Origin: CAZLFA01 sp964558665
Lineage (GTDB): Bacteria > Desulfobacterota > Syntrophia > Syntrophales > PHBD01
Reading direction: 5' to 3'
DNA length: 64,000 nt
Assembly: GCA_964558665.1 (NCBI GenBank)
Contig: CAZLFA010000010.1
Location: 14,980 to 78,979, forward strand
The first letter of the stretch is position 1. The number at the start of each line of letters is the position of its first letter. This document shows, in pieces, positions 53,511 through 62,220 of the stretch. Under the pieces are notes generated by a model, which was given only the letters and a program-made list of their open reading frames with translations, did not search any database and was not told where the DNA came from. Both the position numbers and the translations under genes were made by a program.

Positions 53511-55031
53511 TCACCAGTAAATCATGGGGTCTCCCGCTTCGGTATCTCCGGCCTTTTCAACAACTCCTTCCGTGATATTCTCAATGCGGCTGATGCCGTC
53601 CCGGTTGAGGACTATACGGAAACGCCTGTAGGAAACCTGATCATCCATCGTGTAGGCTGTTACCATATTCAGATGATAAACTCTCTGGCCGTCGATCTTG
53701 CGGTACCCGTCATCTTCCAGAATAAAGAGAGACTGCTGAGGATCATCCATCTTGCCGATGTAGCTGAATACGTTGAAGCGCATGATGTCATTCAGGGCGT
53801 TGATCGTATAGTTCCGGTAGACCCTCCTGAACTGGTCGGAAAAGAGCAGCACTTTTTTTCTGTAATTGATGATCGTCTCCTTGCGCCACTGATCGGAAAG
53901 CTCTCCCTGATGATCATCACTGCGCATCTTCATGATATTCTGTGGAACGTTATCCGCCGTCACAAAGGTGAAGCTTTCATGAAGCGTCCCGATTTTCTCA
54001 TTGACTCCCCCGAATATTTCAACCTGATGATCGAAAAGCAGATTGTGGAGCTTGCCGCTGAAATAGGCCTTCAGCATATCCTTGATGCGGTCTTTGAAAA
54101 TGTAGCTGATGACGATGATCAGCAAAACCTGCAGGGTGATCGCCCCGTAGATGTATTGGGCAAAGAAGGTAACAATGGTGGCGAAGAGCATAGCCACACC
54201 GGCGGCAACCCCAAATGTCAGATGTTCCAGGAAGGCTCCCTCCGGTTTGATGCTTGTATCGAGATAAAGGGAGCTTTCGACAAGCTTCTTCAGAACGCTT
54301 TTATAATGAAAAAAGGTCTCGTTTACTGAATGCGGTTTGGGAACGGATTTGAATCCGTGATCACGGCAGTATTCCATCTCTTCCGCAATAAACGCCAGCA
54401 AGGGAACACGGCAGGGGTGTTCTCCCTGAAATGAAGCCTTTTGCAGGACTTCCAGCAATTCATAAGCATAGGACCTGGTGAGGAGACTGATATATTCATT
54501 CCCCCATCGGTAGATATCCGACAGCTCCCGGCTGATCTCACGAAGGTTTGTTGAAGCAGGCAGGACACGATAAGCGGATACCGCCTCTTTAACGTCGCCG
54601 ATATAGTTTTTAACGAAAGGCTCTGCCTCGCATAGTTCGCAGCGGGGATCAAAAGAGGCAATATGATCCCTGAGAGCGCTCTTGAATATACAGCAGAACA
54701 TCTTTATCTGATATTCAGCATCCTTCAGCGCCCCTTCAATACCGGCTCCGCCGAGATTTCTCAAGCTGGCGGCCAGGCTGGAATAAGGACTGACCGGGCC
54801 ATCCACGAGGTCCGCCAGCGGAATGGAGGGCGTCTTGAGCCGGATGTATGACTGCATGTCACGGTAAAAATCGTCCTTTTTATATGTATTCTTGCGTATC
54901 CCCAGGCTTTCAGGAACAAAAAGATACATGGAGACGAGGTATGAGGTTCGTGCCTTGTCGTGAAGCAGGGGATAACTGAGCTTTACCTCAAACTGATACC
55001 GATCATGGATCTTGACGGCCTCTTCACGCAT
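53511..55031 (-). CDS. Uncharacterised 506-residue membrane protein
   Basis: Not recognised. Residues 1-265 are soluble and helical with a DPRCELCE motif near 125; about 273-312 contain two adjacent hydrophobic segments (LTFGVAAGVAMLFATIVTFFAQYI and ALTLQVLLIIVISYIF-like); the rest is soluble with a strand-rich C-terminus. Not a transporter by layout. Convergent with the zinc-ribbon gene, and followed upstream on the same strand by the GldA-like gene 40 bases away. Confidence 0.75.
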   Translation of the reverse strand: MREEAVKIHDRYQFEVKLSYPLLHDKARTSYLVSMYLFVPESLGIRKNTYKKDDFYRDMQSYIRLKTPSIPLADLVDGPVSPYSSLAASLRNLGGAGIEGALKDAEYQIKMFCCIFKSALRDHIASFDPRCELCEAEPFVKNYIGDVKEAVSAYRVLPASTNLREISRELSDIYRWGNEYISLLTRSYAYELLEVLQKASFQGEHPCRVPLLAFIAEEMEYCRDHGFKSVPKPHSVNETFFHYKSVLKKLVESSLYLDTSIKPEGAFLEHLTFGVAAGVAMLFATIVTFFAQYIYGAITLQVLLIIVISYIFKDRIKDMLKAYFSGKLHNLLFDHQVEIFGGVNEKIGTLHESFTFVTADNVPQNIMKMRSDDHQGELSDQWRKETIINYRKKVLLFSDQFRRVYRNYTINALNDIMRFNVFSYIGKMDDPQQSLFILEDDGYRKIDGQRVYHLNMVTAYTMDDQVSYRRFRIVLNRDGISRIENITEGVVEKAGDTEAGDPMIYW

Positions 55032-55071
55032 GATTATTTCCGTTCATCCTCTCCCGTGCTCTGAAAAACCA

Positions 55072-56262
55072 TTACTGCGTTCCTGACCAGGTGGTCTCTT
55101 TTATTTCTTTTCCCAGACGTCCCGCTTCGATTATTGAAGACTTTAACAGATCATGGGTCACTTCAAAAGGTTCATATCTCATGAAAAACACCCCCATACT
55201 GCGCCTGACGATCTCATCAAGATCAGCAGCCCTCTTATGTGTGTCGAATCCTATATGCTCCAGGCAAAGCGGCAGGCCGACAGCTTTAAAAAAGCGCGCT
55301 GCATCCATTGCCTCATTCATGCGATTTTCCATGACCAGTTGCGTCATGACGCCGATAGCGACCAGTTCACCGTGCAGACAGTTCTTGTGTAAATCGCTGC
55401 ATACCGTCAGCCCCTGCGCCACGGCATGCGCTCCGGCAAGACCGCCGCTCTCAAAGCCTATGCCGCTCAACAGAATATTAGCCTCAACAACACGGCCCAG
55501 CGCTGAGCCGATGCAATGGCCTTCAATCTCCTGCAATGCCTTCACGCCGTATTCAAGCAGCGTATCACGACATTGCCGTGCGATGGCTAACGCCGCAGAT
55601 GTCGGACGACCGCCGCGTGTTGTAAGGGCGGCTGGGTTCTCCATGCAGCATCGCGCCTCAAAGTATGTGGAATATGCGTCCCCCATACCGGCAATCAGGT
55701 AACGCGGCGGGGCGGCGGCGATAATGTCAAGATCCGCGAGGACCAGCAGCGGGCTCACTCTTGAGAATTCAACATGGTCGAATATTCCGTTTTCATCATA
55801 GACAACGGAATGCGCCGCCGTGGGGGCATCAGTGGAAGCCGTCGTGGGAACGGTGACAACCGGAACCTTCAGCTTTAATGCCGCCATTCTGGCCGTATCA
55901 AGGCATTTGCCGCCTCCCACACCGATTATGACATCAACCGGGCGTCCCGATGCAAGGAAACTTTCTCCAACCCTCTCCACTTCCCGCAAAGATGACTCAC
56001 CCTGAAAAATCACTTTTACCGTGGACAGCCCGGAAGAATGGAGGCTTTCCGCCAACAACGCGCCAAGAGCGCGGTCCCGCCCCGGAGTTATCAGGATTCC
56101 GGCATTGCCGGAAATGCATAGAGAGAGGTATTCGCCGATCATCTTTGCAACCCCTCTGCCCTGTATATATTGGCACGGGGATACAAAAAGTCCGATTGGT
56201 TCTTTTCCGTCAGGAAGTTTTTGATAAGTATTATTCGGGTTGAAAGACTCGGGCTGTTTCAT
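55072..56262 (-). CDS. gldA: Glycerol-dehydrogenase-like iron/zinc-type alcohol dehydrogenase
   Basis: 396 residues. NAD loop VIIGVGGGKCLDTARMAA, PTTASTDAPTA, metal ligands Asp in GMGDAYSTYFEA, His in GGLAGAHAVA and His in NCLHGELVAIG. This matches glycerol dehydrogenase rather than the short butanol-dehydrogenase type. It would oxidise glycerol to dihydroxyacetone with NAD, or the reverse. Symbol is by family; substrate unproven. Confidence 0.87.
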   Translation of the reverse strand: MKQPESFNPNNTYQKLPDGKEPIGLFVSPCQYIQGRGVAKMIGEYLSLCISGNAGILITPGRDRALGALLAESLHSSGLSTVKVIFQGESSLREVERVGESFLASGRPVDVIIGVGGGKCLDTARMAALKLKVPVVTVPTTASTDAPTAAHSVVYDENGIFDHVEFSRVSPLLVLADLDIIAAAPPRYLIAGMGDAYSTYFEARCCMENPAALTTRGGRPTSAALAIARQCRDTLLEYGVKALQEIEGHCIGSALGRVVEANILLSGIGFESGGLAGAHAVAQGLTVCSDLHKNCLHGELVAIGVMTQLVMENRMNEAMDAARFFKAVGLPLCLEHIGFDTHKRAADLDEIVRRSMGVFFMRYEPFEVTHDLLKSSIIEAGRLGKEIKETTWSGTQ

Positions 56263-56284
56263 TACATAGTCCTTTTATGGAATA

Positions 56285-57646
56285 TCACCGGAGCCCCTTC
56301 AGCATGCTCCTGAATTCCGGGGATTCACGAAGAAGTCTGGCTCCCATGCTGCGGAGGCGGTTCACCGAATCGGCAGGAAGATTGAAGCTGGTGGGCAGAT
56401 TCAGAAAATATCTGCGTTCCTGCTTGTCGGCTATCGATTCGAATTTGACTTCGATAAAATGAAAATCCAGCCGGGGAACGCCATCTTGCCCATCTTTGCC
56501 TCCCGGAGATTTTCCGATCTGCATTTTTTCAATCTTATCCTTTAGCGCTTCAATTGTCTCATATGAATATCTGCCCATAGGAATGCCCATGGCGCGATCC
56601 ATGAGAACAGAACCTCCGGGGGGCGACTCCCGGCAGTCCCAGTCCATTTCCAGGGATTGCCTGGCATTCACAACAATGATTATAATCTTTTTGACATTCT
56701 TCAATATGAATGATGCATATGCCTTGCCGCTATGTTCCAGTCCGTCCAGAAATTCAAGGATGCCGCGGAGCCCCAGATTATCGGACATCCCGCCGTCAAA
56801 CAGATGGAGATAGGGGCGGTTGGAACCCTCCTGAAACGACCTCAGCTCTCTGACCCGCAGCAGGGCGCGACTGGAAATATTGGGCTTGTCCCGGTCAATT
56901 CTTCTCATCCATTCATTTTCCGAATATCCGCAACTGCCGGCATAATTGTGAAGAGTTATGGGACTCAAGACGGGAGGATACGCCGAAGAGGCGGCAACTG
57001 CGCGCGATACAGGAAAGCGGTTGAAGTCGGAGCAGATGATGTCAAATTGCCCCTGCGTGAATGTAAAGCGTGAGCCTGTGGAGACGTCTGTCGCATTGAT
57101 GATTATCATCGGGGTTTCTTTTCCGGGCAGGTCTCCGAATGTCGCTCCGGAAAAGAGATGCTCATCGTAAAACTCAGACGCCAGATCCGAAACGCTGAAA
57201 GCGGGAGAGGCCAGTCGAAAGAGGTTGACAGGATTGAACAGCATTCCGATTAAACCTCTCTCTATATTCTTTTTAAGGAATTTCTCCTCAAATTCGGAGA
57301 AGAGCCGGCCTCCGTAAAGGGCGTAATAGGCGGCCGGAAAGCTCCCTCCCGACACCGCCGAGATGACGTCAACTTCATCGATGAGACGCCGTTTCTTTCC
57401 TTTAATGATAACATCCGTTCTCGCCAGCTCTTCCATAACACCGTACGAAAGCGATGCGGCACGGGTGCCGCCGCCTGAAAATGCCAGGATAACAAGCATG
57501 TCATCAGAGTTGTTTTCCCTCTGCTTCAAAGAAAAGCGTGAGTCGCTGGGATCGAACCTCTCTAAACGGGAATTGACGGGTCTCTGGGCACATGCCCATG
57601 TAAATACGATAGCAAAAAGGACCAGAATAATCTTTTTACAGGACAT
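56285..57646 (-). CDS. Patatin-like phospholipase lipoprotein
   Basis: 453 residues. The ATG at 57646 opens a lipoprotein signal (MSCKKIILVLFAIVFTWACAQ, lipobox Cys about 19). The patatin dyad is present: oxyanion GGGTRAASLSYG, nucleophile Ser in ISAVSGGSF (first Gly replaced by Ala) and Asp in DGGMSDNLGLRG. Upstream in-frame sequence to 58084 is antisense to the next gene and is excluded. It likely hydrolyses membrane lipids from the periplasm or outer membrane. Confidence 0.88.
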   Translation of the reverse strand: MSCKKIILVLFAIVFTWACAQRPVNSRLERFDPSDSRFSLKQRENNSDDMLVILAFSGGGTRAASLSYGVMEELARTDVIIKGKKRRLIDEVDVISAVSGGSFPAAYYALYGGRLFSEFEEKFLKKNIERGLIGMLFNPVNLFRLASPAFSVSDLASEFYDEHLFSGATFGDLPGKETPMIIINATDVSTGSRFTFTQGQFDIICSDFNRFPVSRAVAASSAYPPVLSPITLHNYAGSCGYSENEWMRRIDRDKPNISSRALLRVRELRSFQEGSNRPYLHLFDGGMSDNLGLRGILEFLDGLEHSGKAYASFILKNVKKIIIIVVNARQSLEMDWDCRESPPGGSVLMDRAMGIPMGRYSYETIEALKDKIEKMQIGKSPGGKDGQDGVPRLDFHFIEVKFESIADKQERRYFLNLPTSFNLPADSVNRLRSMGARLLRESPEFRSMLKGLR

Positions 57647-57842
57647 ATAAATACGCCTAAAAGGAGATTTGTTTCTGTTTATGTAACACAAAAGCCTGAA
57701 ATAGAAAATGATGATCCCTTTTCGGCAACCCTCCCGGCAACATTTTATTTGAGGCAATTCGCTTTCCGAATTAACCTTTCTTTTTTCCCGTAATATCCTG
57801 TATAATAGTAAATTAAAAATAGTTCTCAGGAAAGTGAGCATC

Positions 57843-58754
57843 ATGAAAAGATTCAGTCTCGTACTTGCCGCATTATTTATTGCAGTTTTTGTCTTCAGCG
57901 GTGTCGCCGTCACGGAGTGCAATGCTGCGGCAAAAAAGCAAAGCACCGGCAAAAAAGCCAAAACAGCAAAGAAGACAAAGGGAAAAAAGAAAGGGAAAAA
58001 GCAAAAAAGAGAAGCGGTTGCCATGGGAAGCATTGAAACAAGAAAGGCCGCTCTGCAGGAACAATTTCTGAGGGCCGGAATCAATCAAAATGATGTTGAT
58101 AAAATATTTTCCGACGAAAGAATAGAGATCCACTACAACATCTATGTGCCGCCGGTATTGAAACCGGGCGAGAAGAAAAAGAAGAAACTGAGTTACTTCG
58201 ATGAAGAGTTCGGCCTGTTCAAGCCGGAATCCATTGAAGCAGGCAAGCGAACAATTACAGAGAACAGGGAGATTTTTAGCAATATCAATTCTCGTTACGG
58301 CGTGCCTGCCAGCTATATTGTCTCGATCATCAGGATAGAAACCGATTTTAAAAAACATCTCGGCAAGTACAGAGTTTTCAACGCCCTGTACACGATGTCA
58401 ATGCTTGACAGAAGAGCGAAGCGTGTTGCCATGGCCAATAGAGAACTTGTCGCCTGGGTCAGGATGTGCAACCGAAGAGGAATGGACATATTTGAAACAA
58501 AGGGCTCCTGGGCGGGCGCCTTCGGCATCCCCCAGTTTATGCCGTCTTCTTATGTTATCTTTGCCGTGGATTATGACGGCGACGGGAAAACCGACTTGTA
58601 TCAATATCCCGACACATTTGCCAGCATCGCAAACTATCTGCATCGTATGGGCTGGCAAACCGGCAACGAGAGGAAAATGCGGCGCGCCATCTACAGTTAC
58701 AACCATGAGAAGGCATATGTAAACGCTGTCATGGCCTACGCTGAAAGGATGTGA
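57843..58754 (+). CDS. MltB-type lytic murein transglycosylase
   Basis: 303 residues with a signal peptide (MKRFSLVLAALFIAVFVFSGVAV), a Lys-rich linker (about 33-60), and a MltB/SLT catalytic domain: catalytic Glu in IIRIETDF, then GSWAGAFGIPQFMPSSYVIFAVDYDGDGKTDL. It cleaves peptidoglycan to anhydro-muropeptides. The ATG at 57843 is preferred; CAGGAAAG lies 8 bases upstream. Confidence 0.92.
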   Translation: MKRFSLVLAALFIAVFVFSGVAVTECNAAAKKQSTGKKAKTAKKTKGKKKGKKQKREAVAMGSIETRKAALQEQFLRAGINQNDVDKIFSDERIEIHYNIYVPPVLKPGEKKKKKLSYFDEEFGLFKPESIEAGKRTITENREIFSNINSRYGVPASYIVSIIRIETDFKKHLGKYRVFNALYTMSMLDRRAKRVAMANRELVAWVRMCNRRGMDIFETKGSWAGAFGIPQFMPSSYVIFAVDYDGDGKTDLYQYPDTFASIANYLHRMGWQTGNERKMRRAIYSYNHEKAYVNAVMAYAERM

Positions 58755-58818
58755 CAAATACTGAATCGCTATCCAGTAACATGAGAACAGGTCATCTCAT
58801 GCACTCATAAGCTCTTTA

Positions 58819-59043
58819 TCATTCCTCCTTGAAAGCATTGGCCATTCCGACAAGCCGCTGGTAGGCCGCACGGTCAAACCCGCACAGGGTGCGATCTATA
58901 AAGGAAAATATGTCCTCCTGCGACCCTGCTTTCAGAAGCCGGGCACGCAAAAGCGGCGGAAGCACGCCTGAACCGACCAGTGTTCCCGCAAAGACACAAC
59001 AAAATTTTTGCCTGCTCATTTGCCCGTTGTCTTCTGAGGTCAA
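58819..59043 (-). CDS. Small hypothetical protein, doubtful
   Basis: 74 residues from a TTG at 59043, or 66 from an ATG at 59019. A short hydrophobic N-terminus (CVFAGTLVGSGVLPPLL) precedes a helical tail (DIFSFIDRTLCGFDRAAYQRLVGMANAF). No family recognised. It may be real or a remnant; it sits at the edge of the decayed accessory stretch. Confidence 0.35.
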   Translation of the reverse strand: MTSEDNGQMSRQKFCCVFAGTLVGSGVLPPLLRARLLKAGSQEDIFSFIDRTLCGFDRAAYQRLVGMANAFKEE

Positions 59044-59603
59044 ATTATCATCCCCTGTTATGTGTGTCTCAGCATCGGCACGACGACTGATCGAATCTAT
59101 TGAACCGTTACCGAGAAGCCCGTCTCTATCACGTTTGCGAATCCTTTCACTGCCATGATATCAGCCGACACTATATTAAATCAACAAGAAGATTTCATTA
59201 GCAGGCATGGAAAGATGCTTCAAATCCTGCCGGTACCGGAAGGAACTGCATAAAAACATAGTAGTTTGCAAAATGAGGTTGGGAATCATCTCAAAACTAA
59301 GCAAACAGATCAGATTTGATGAAACTCAACCAAGCGTGGAATATCAGGTCCACATTCAACAAATTGCAAAAGCCATTGGTTGAAAAGAGCTGAGTTTGCC
59401 GGGACGATAACATGGGGGAAGAAAGTCGCAGTTTTCATAGACTGCTTTTCTGAATATCGAAGGCATTTTTGTCTTCCTGTACTCCGCAATTGACGTAACC
59501 GGCAGTAACGTGTAACTTTCACCTCGTAATCCAAAAATATTCACCGTGAGGGATTTTTATGCTGACCCATCTGAATCACGGTTGCCATCAAGGGTAGCCC
59601 AGT
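59044..59603. other. Region without an intact gene
   Basis: 560 bases, lower in G+C than the surroundings. No intact gene is supported. Two minus-strand frames at about 59310-59544 look like pieces of one disrupted gene (see the next entry). Confidence 0.5.
59310..59544 (-). pseudogene. Possible frameshifted gene remnant
   Basis: One frame starts MNIFGLRGESYTLLPVTSIA (59544 down) and a second, overlapping frame ends FFPHVIVPANSALFNQWLL (to 59310). Switching frame near the FLPP/FFPH point gives one protein-like sequence of about 78 residues. No family recognised. Confidence 0.25.
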
Positions 59604-60155
59604 ATGAATTTGCAGCTACGCAAGGCCTTCGAATCAGATAAGCAGGCAATCTTTGATGTGGCCATTGCAGCATTTGGTGATGTGCAAGGGCAGGAAATTG
59701 CTGATCTAATTACTGATTTATTGGAAGATCCGAGTGCGCGGCCATGGTTATCGCTTGTTGCGATTGCTGATGATAATTTTGTCGGACACATTTTGTTCAC
59801 GAAATCACGAATCAAGCATCCTAAGCGAATGGTTTCATCGGCTATCCTTGCCCCGTTATCTGTACGTCCAGAATATCAAAATCAGGGCATTGGAGGTCAA
59901 CTCGTCATAGAAGGACTAAACCAGTTGAAGGCAGCGGGTCTTGAACTGGTTTTTGTGCTCGGCCATCCTGGCTATTATCCAAAGTACGGTTTTTCCGTTG
60001 CTGGTTCGAAGGGATTCGACGCGCCATATCCAATCCCACCTGAAAATTCTGGCGCGTGGATGGTTTATGAACTCCATCCCGGGATTATTGGGTTTGTTAG
60101 GGGGCAAGTGATCTGTGCTGAGGCGCTCAATGATCCAAAGCATTGGCGAGAGTGA
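59604..60155 (+). CDS. GNAT-family N-acetyltransferase, likely a gene cassette
   Basis: 183 residues. Acetyl-CoA-binding motif A is VRPEYQNQGIGGQLVIEGL (about 92-110; Q/RxxGxG/A) and motif B is VLGHPGYYPKYGF (YhbS-like). It would transfer acetyl from acetyl-CoA to a small amine or protein. Nine bases after its stop an attC-like site begins, and the gene is lower in G+C than the neighbouring genes, so it looks like an acquired integron cassette. Confidence 0.88.
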   Translation: MNLQLRKAFESDKQAIFDVAIAAFGDVQGQEIADLITDLLEDPSARPWLSLVAIADDNFVGHILFTKSRIKHPKRMVSSAILAPLSVRPEYQNQGIGGQLVIEGLNQLKAAGLELVFVLGHPGYYPKYGFSVAGSKGFDAPYPIPPENSGAWMVYELHPGIIGFVRGQVICAEALNDPKHWRE

Positions 60156-60163
60156 ATAAAAAC

Positions 60164-60233
60164 GCTAACAAGGTGCCGCACTGGAAGGCGATTCCGCTAC
60201 GCTCCATTGTCTACAGTGAGTTTATCGTTGGGT
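60164..60233 (+). mobile_element. attC-like integron recombination site
   Basis: Starts GCTAACAAGGTGCCGC (60164-60179) and ends TGAGTTTATCGTTGGGT (60217-60233); the last seven bases fit the core GTTRRRY. Between them CACTG pairs with CAGTG and GGCGAT with ATTGTC (wobbles), forming the imperfect hairpin expected of attC. About 70 bases, directly after the acetyltransferase gene. No integrase gene is seen in the window. Confidence 0.6.
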
Positions 60234-60261
60234 CACATGGACAAGCAGCAAGGAGGCTGGA

Positions 60262-60332
60262 TTGATCGATACGCAAATTGAGGGGAAAGTCGTTTTGATA
60301 ACAGGGGCGAATCATGGCATCGGAGCAGCGGC
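60262..60332 (+). pseudogene. Truncated short-chain dehydrogenase N-terminus
   Basis: Starts at TTG with AAGGAGG 5 bases upstream and encodes MIDTQIEGKVVLITGANHGIGAA, the Rossmann nucleotide-binding start of an SDR enzyme (TGxxxGIG), then breaks off. Its start is 35 bases after the attC-like core site, as for the first gene of a following cassette. Confidence 0.7.
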
Positions 60333-60440
60333 CTCCTGGAACAGATCTTTAATTTTCTCGGCAGGTTGGGAGGGCAAGGCGGCGGACGGGGCAGAAGTTG
60401 CGGCGGAAGGAGAGGACGTGGAAAGAGGAGGAGTCCGTAA
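60333..60440 (+). pseudogene. Remnant of a glycine/arginine-rich protein C-terminus
   Basis: In the +3 frame the sequence reads LLEQIFNFLGRLGGQGGGRGR and ends at TAA (60438-60440). Such tails occur in small proteins of desulfobacterial iron-molybdenum-cofactor-type clusters (DUF5320 or NifX-like neighbourhood). It joins the SDR fragment out of frame, marking a deletion junction near 60332. Confidence 0.5.
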
Positions 60441-60483
60441 GTTGCGAAAGCGAAAAAAACATACGACTTGAAGGAAAATATCT

Positions 60484-61125
60484 ATGAAGATTAACATCGT
60501 TTATGACAATGAGATGCGCCGAAAGGAACTCAAGGCCGATTGGGGCTTTGCCTGCATCGTGGATGCGGAGGGCCGGAGGATTCTCTTCGACACCGGCGCC
60601 AACGGATTGATATTGCTGGATAACATGGCGAATCTCGGTTTGTCGCCCTCATCGGTGGACGAGATTTTCATCTCCCATGACCACTGGGATCATATAGGCG
60701 GACTTTCAGAGTTTATCAAGGCACGGGGGAGCAAAATCAAGGTCTATATTCCCTCTTCCTGCTCAAGCCTAACCGACGCAGGCGAAATCATCAGGGTAGG
60801 CCATGCCCTGGAAATCCACCCTCTCATCTTCTCCACGGGGGAACTGAAAAATGTGGAACAGTCGCTGGTCTTGAAAACAGGAGCGGATGTGGTGGTGATC
60901 ACGGGATGTTCACATCCCGGCGTGGAGGAAATCCTCGCGGCGGCTACTCCGTTCGGAAGGGTAAGGGCGCAGATCGGGGGATTGCATGGATTCCTTGAAT
61001 TCGACATCCTTCGGGACGTGGATATCGTCTGCCCTACCCACTGCACACAGCACAAAGGGAAAATAGAGGCTATCTTCCCCAGGAAGTGTCTCCCCGGTGG
61101 CGTGGGGGCGGTGATCGAATTGTAA
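60484..61125 (+). CDS. MBL-fold metallohydrolase
   Basis: 213 residues. Metal motif ISHDHWDHIGG (HxHxDH, about 59-69), plus GCSHPGVEE and IGGLHGF with later His ligands and THCTQHK. It resembles the small MBL proteins similar to methanopterin-precursor synthase, often beside Mrp/NifX-like genes. AAGGAAAA precedes the ATG. It probably belongs to the same deleted cluster as the Gly/Arg-rich fragment upstream. Confidence 0.87.
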   Translation: MKINIVYDNEMRRKELKADWGFACIVDAEGRRILFDTGANGLILLDNMANLGLSPSSVDEIFISHDHWDHIGGLSEFIKARGSKIKVYIPSSCSSLTDAGEIIRVGHALEIHPLIFSTGELKNVEQSLVLKTGADVVVITGCSHPGVEEILAAATPFGRVRAQIGGLHGFLEFDILRDVDIVCPTHCTQHKGKIEAIFPRKCLPGGVGAVIEL

Positions 61126-61185
61126 GTGTGGCAAGGTTCGCAGTAAGTAAAGTTTATTCGATATTCAGCCTTAAATCTAAAGATA

Positions 61186-62220
61186 TCAGAAGATATGAAC
61201 GGCGGACGACTTAAACGAGAGCTGCACGCCAGCCCCGATGTCCAGCCCCTGTTCGAGGGCCGCGCCCTTGGTGACAAGGGACTTGAAGACCACGTCCTGA
61301 ACCCGGATGTGAACCTCGTAGAGAAAACCCTGGTCGATAATCCCGCTGACCGTGCCGGCAAATGAATTGCGCATACTCGATTCCAAAGGCCCTCTGCTGA
61401 CGACGATATCTTCCGGGCGGACGGCGATGTAGCCGCTGGAATTATGATGTGCATAAGGGATCTCGATGGCGAGGTTGCCCACCTTAGCTGCCCTGCCGTT
61501 GAATACAGCCGGCAAGATGTTCTTCATACCCACGAAATAGGCAACGAAGGAGTCGGAAGGCCGCTGAAAGATATCCCGGATCTCGCCGGTTTGGACGATG
61601 GCGCCGTTGTTTATGATGGCCGCTTTGGTGGCCAGCGTCAGGGCTTCGGAAAAATCATGGGTCACCATGAAAAAAGTGATGCGTGATTTTTGGTGAATCT
61701 TTTTCAGCAGCAGCCTTATTTCTTCCCGGAAACCTTGGTCGAGGGCCGATAGTGGTTCATCGAGAAGGATTAACCGAGGCTCAACTATAAGCGCCCTTGC
61801 CAGTGCAACCCGCTGGAGTTCTCCGCCGCTGAGGGTTTCAGGATAGCGGTGTAGCAGGTGACCGATACCGAGGTCTTCCACCAACTGCTTTAATAGTTTC
61901 TCCGAGGTTCCGCGGTGCTTGTGATAACGCAATCCATAGGTTATGTTGCGGGTAATGGTCAAATGCGGGAAGAGGGCATAGTCCTGGTACATGATGCCGA
62001 TACCCCTTTGTTCCGGGGGCAACCGGGTTATGTCACGGCCACTGACCGCGATCGTCCCCTCCAGGATGGGCGTCAAGCCTGCAATTGCTTCCAGCAGTAC
62101 GGTTTTCCCCGCCCCGGTGGGGCCCATAAGGACAAAGAAGTCTCCCTCATCTATGGAGAGATCGATGTCTTTCAAGCGGAATTCGCCCAGCTTAACTCGG
62201 AGTCCTATGATATGGATCAT
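61186..62220 (-). CDS. wtpC: Tungstate/molybdate ABC transporter ATPase
   Basis: 344 residues. Walker A GPTGAGKTV (about 33-41), Q-loop YQDYALFPH, signature LSGGELQRVALARAL, Walker B LILLDEPLSALD, His switch VTHDF. A C-terminal TOBE-like regulatory domain follows from about 255. The stop side ends the operon; the start overlaps wtpB by 4 bases. Substrate inferred from the WtpA-like binding protein. Confidence 0.9.
   Translation of the reverse strand: MIHIIGLRVKLGEFRLKDIDLSIDEGDFFVLMGPTGAGKTVLLEAIAGLTPILEGTIAVSGRDITRLPPEQRGIGIMYQDYALFPHLTITRNITYGLRYHKHRGTSEKLLKQLVEDLGIGHLLHRYPETLSGGELQRVALARALIVEPRLILLDEPLSALDQGFREEIRLLLKKIHQKSRITFFMVTHDFSEALTLATKAAIINNGAIVQTGEIRDIFQRPSDSFVAYFVGMKNILPAVFNGRAAKVGNLAIEIPYAHHNSSGYIAVRPEDIVVSRGPLESSMRNSFAGTVSGIIDQGFLYEVHIRVQDVVFKSLVTKGAALEQGLDIGAGVQLSFKSSAVHIF

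Noticed and set aside
57647..58084. N-terminal extension of the patatin frame
   Set aside because: It is antisense to the transglycosylase gene and precedes a proper lipoprotein signal.
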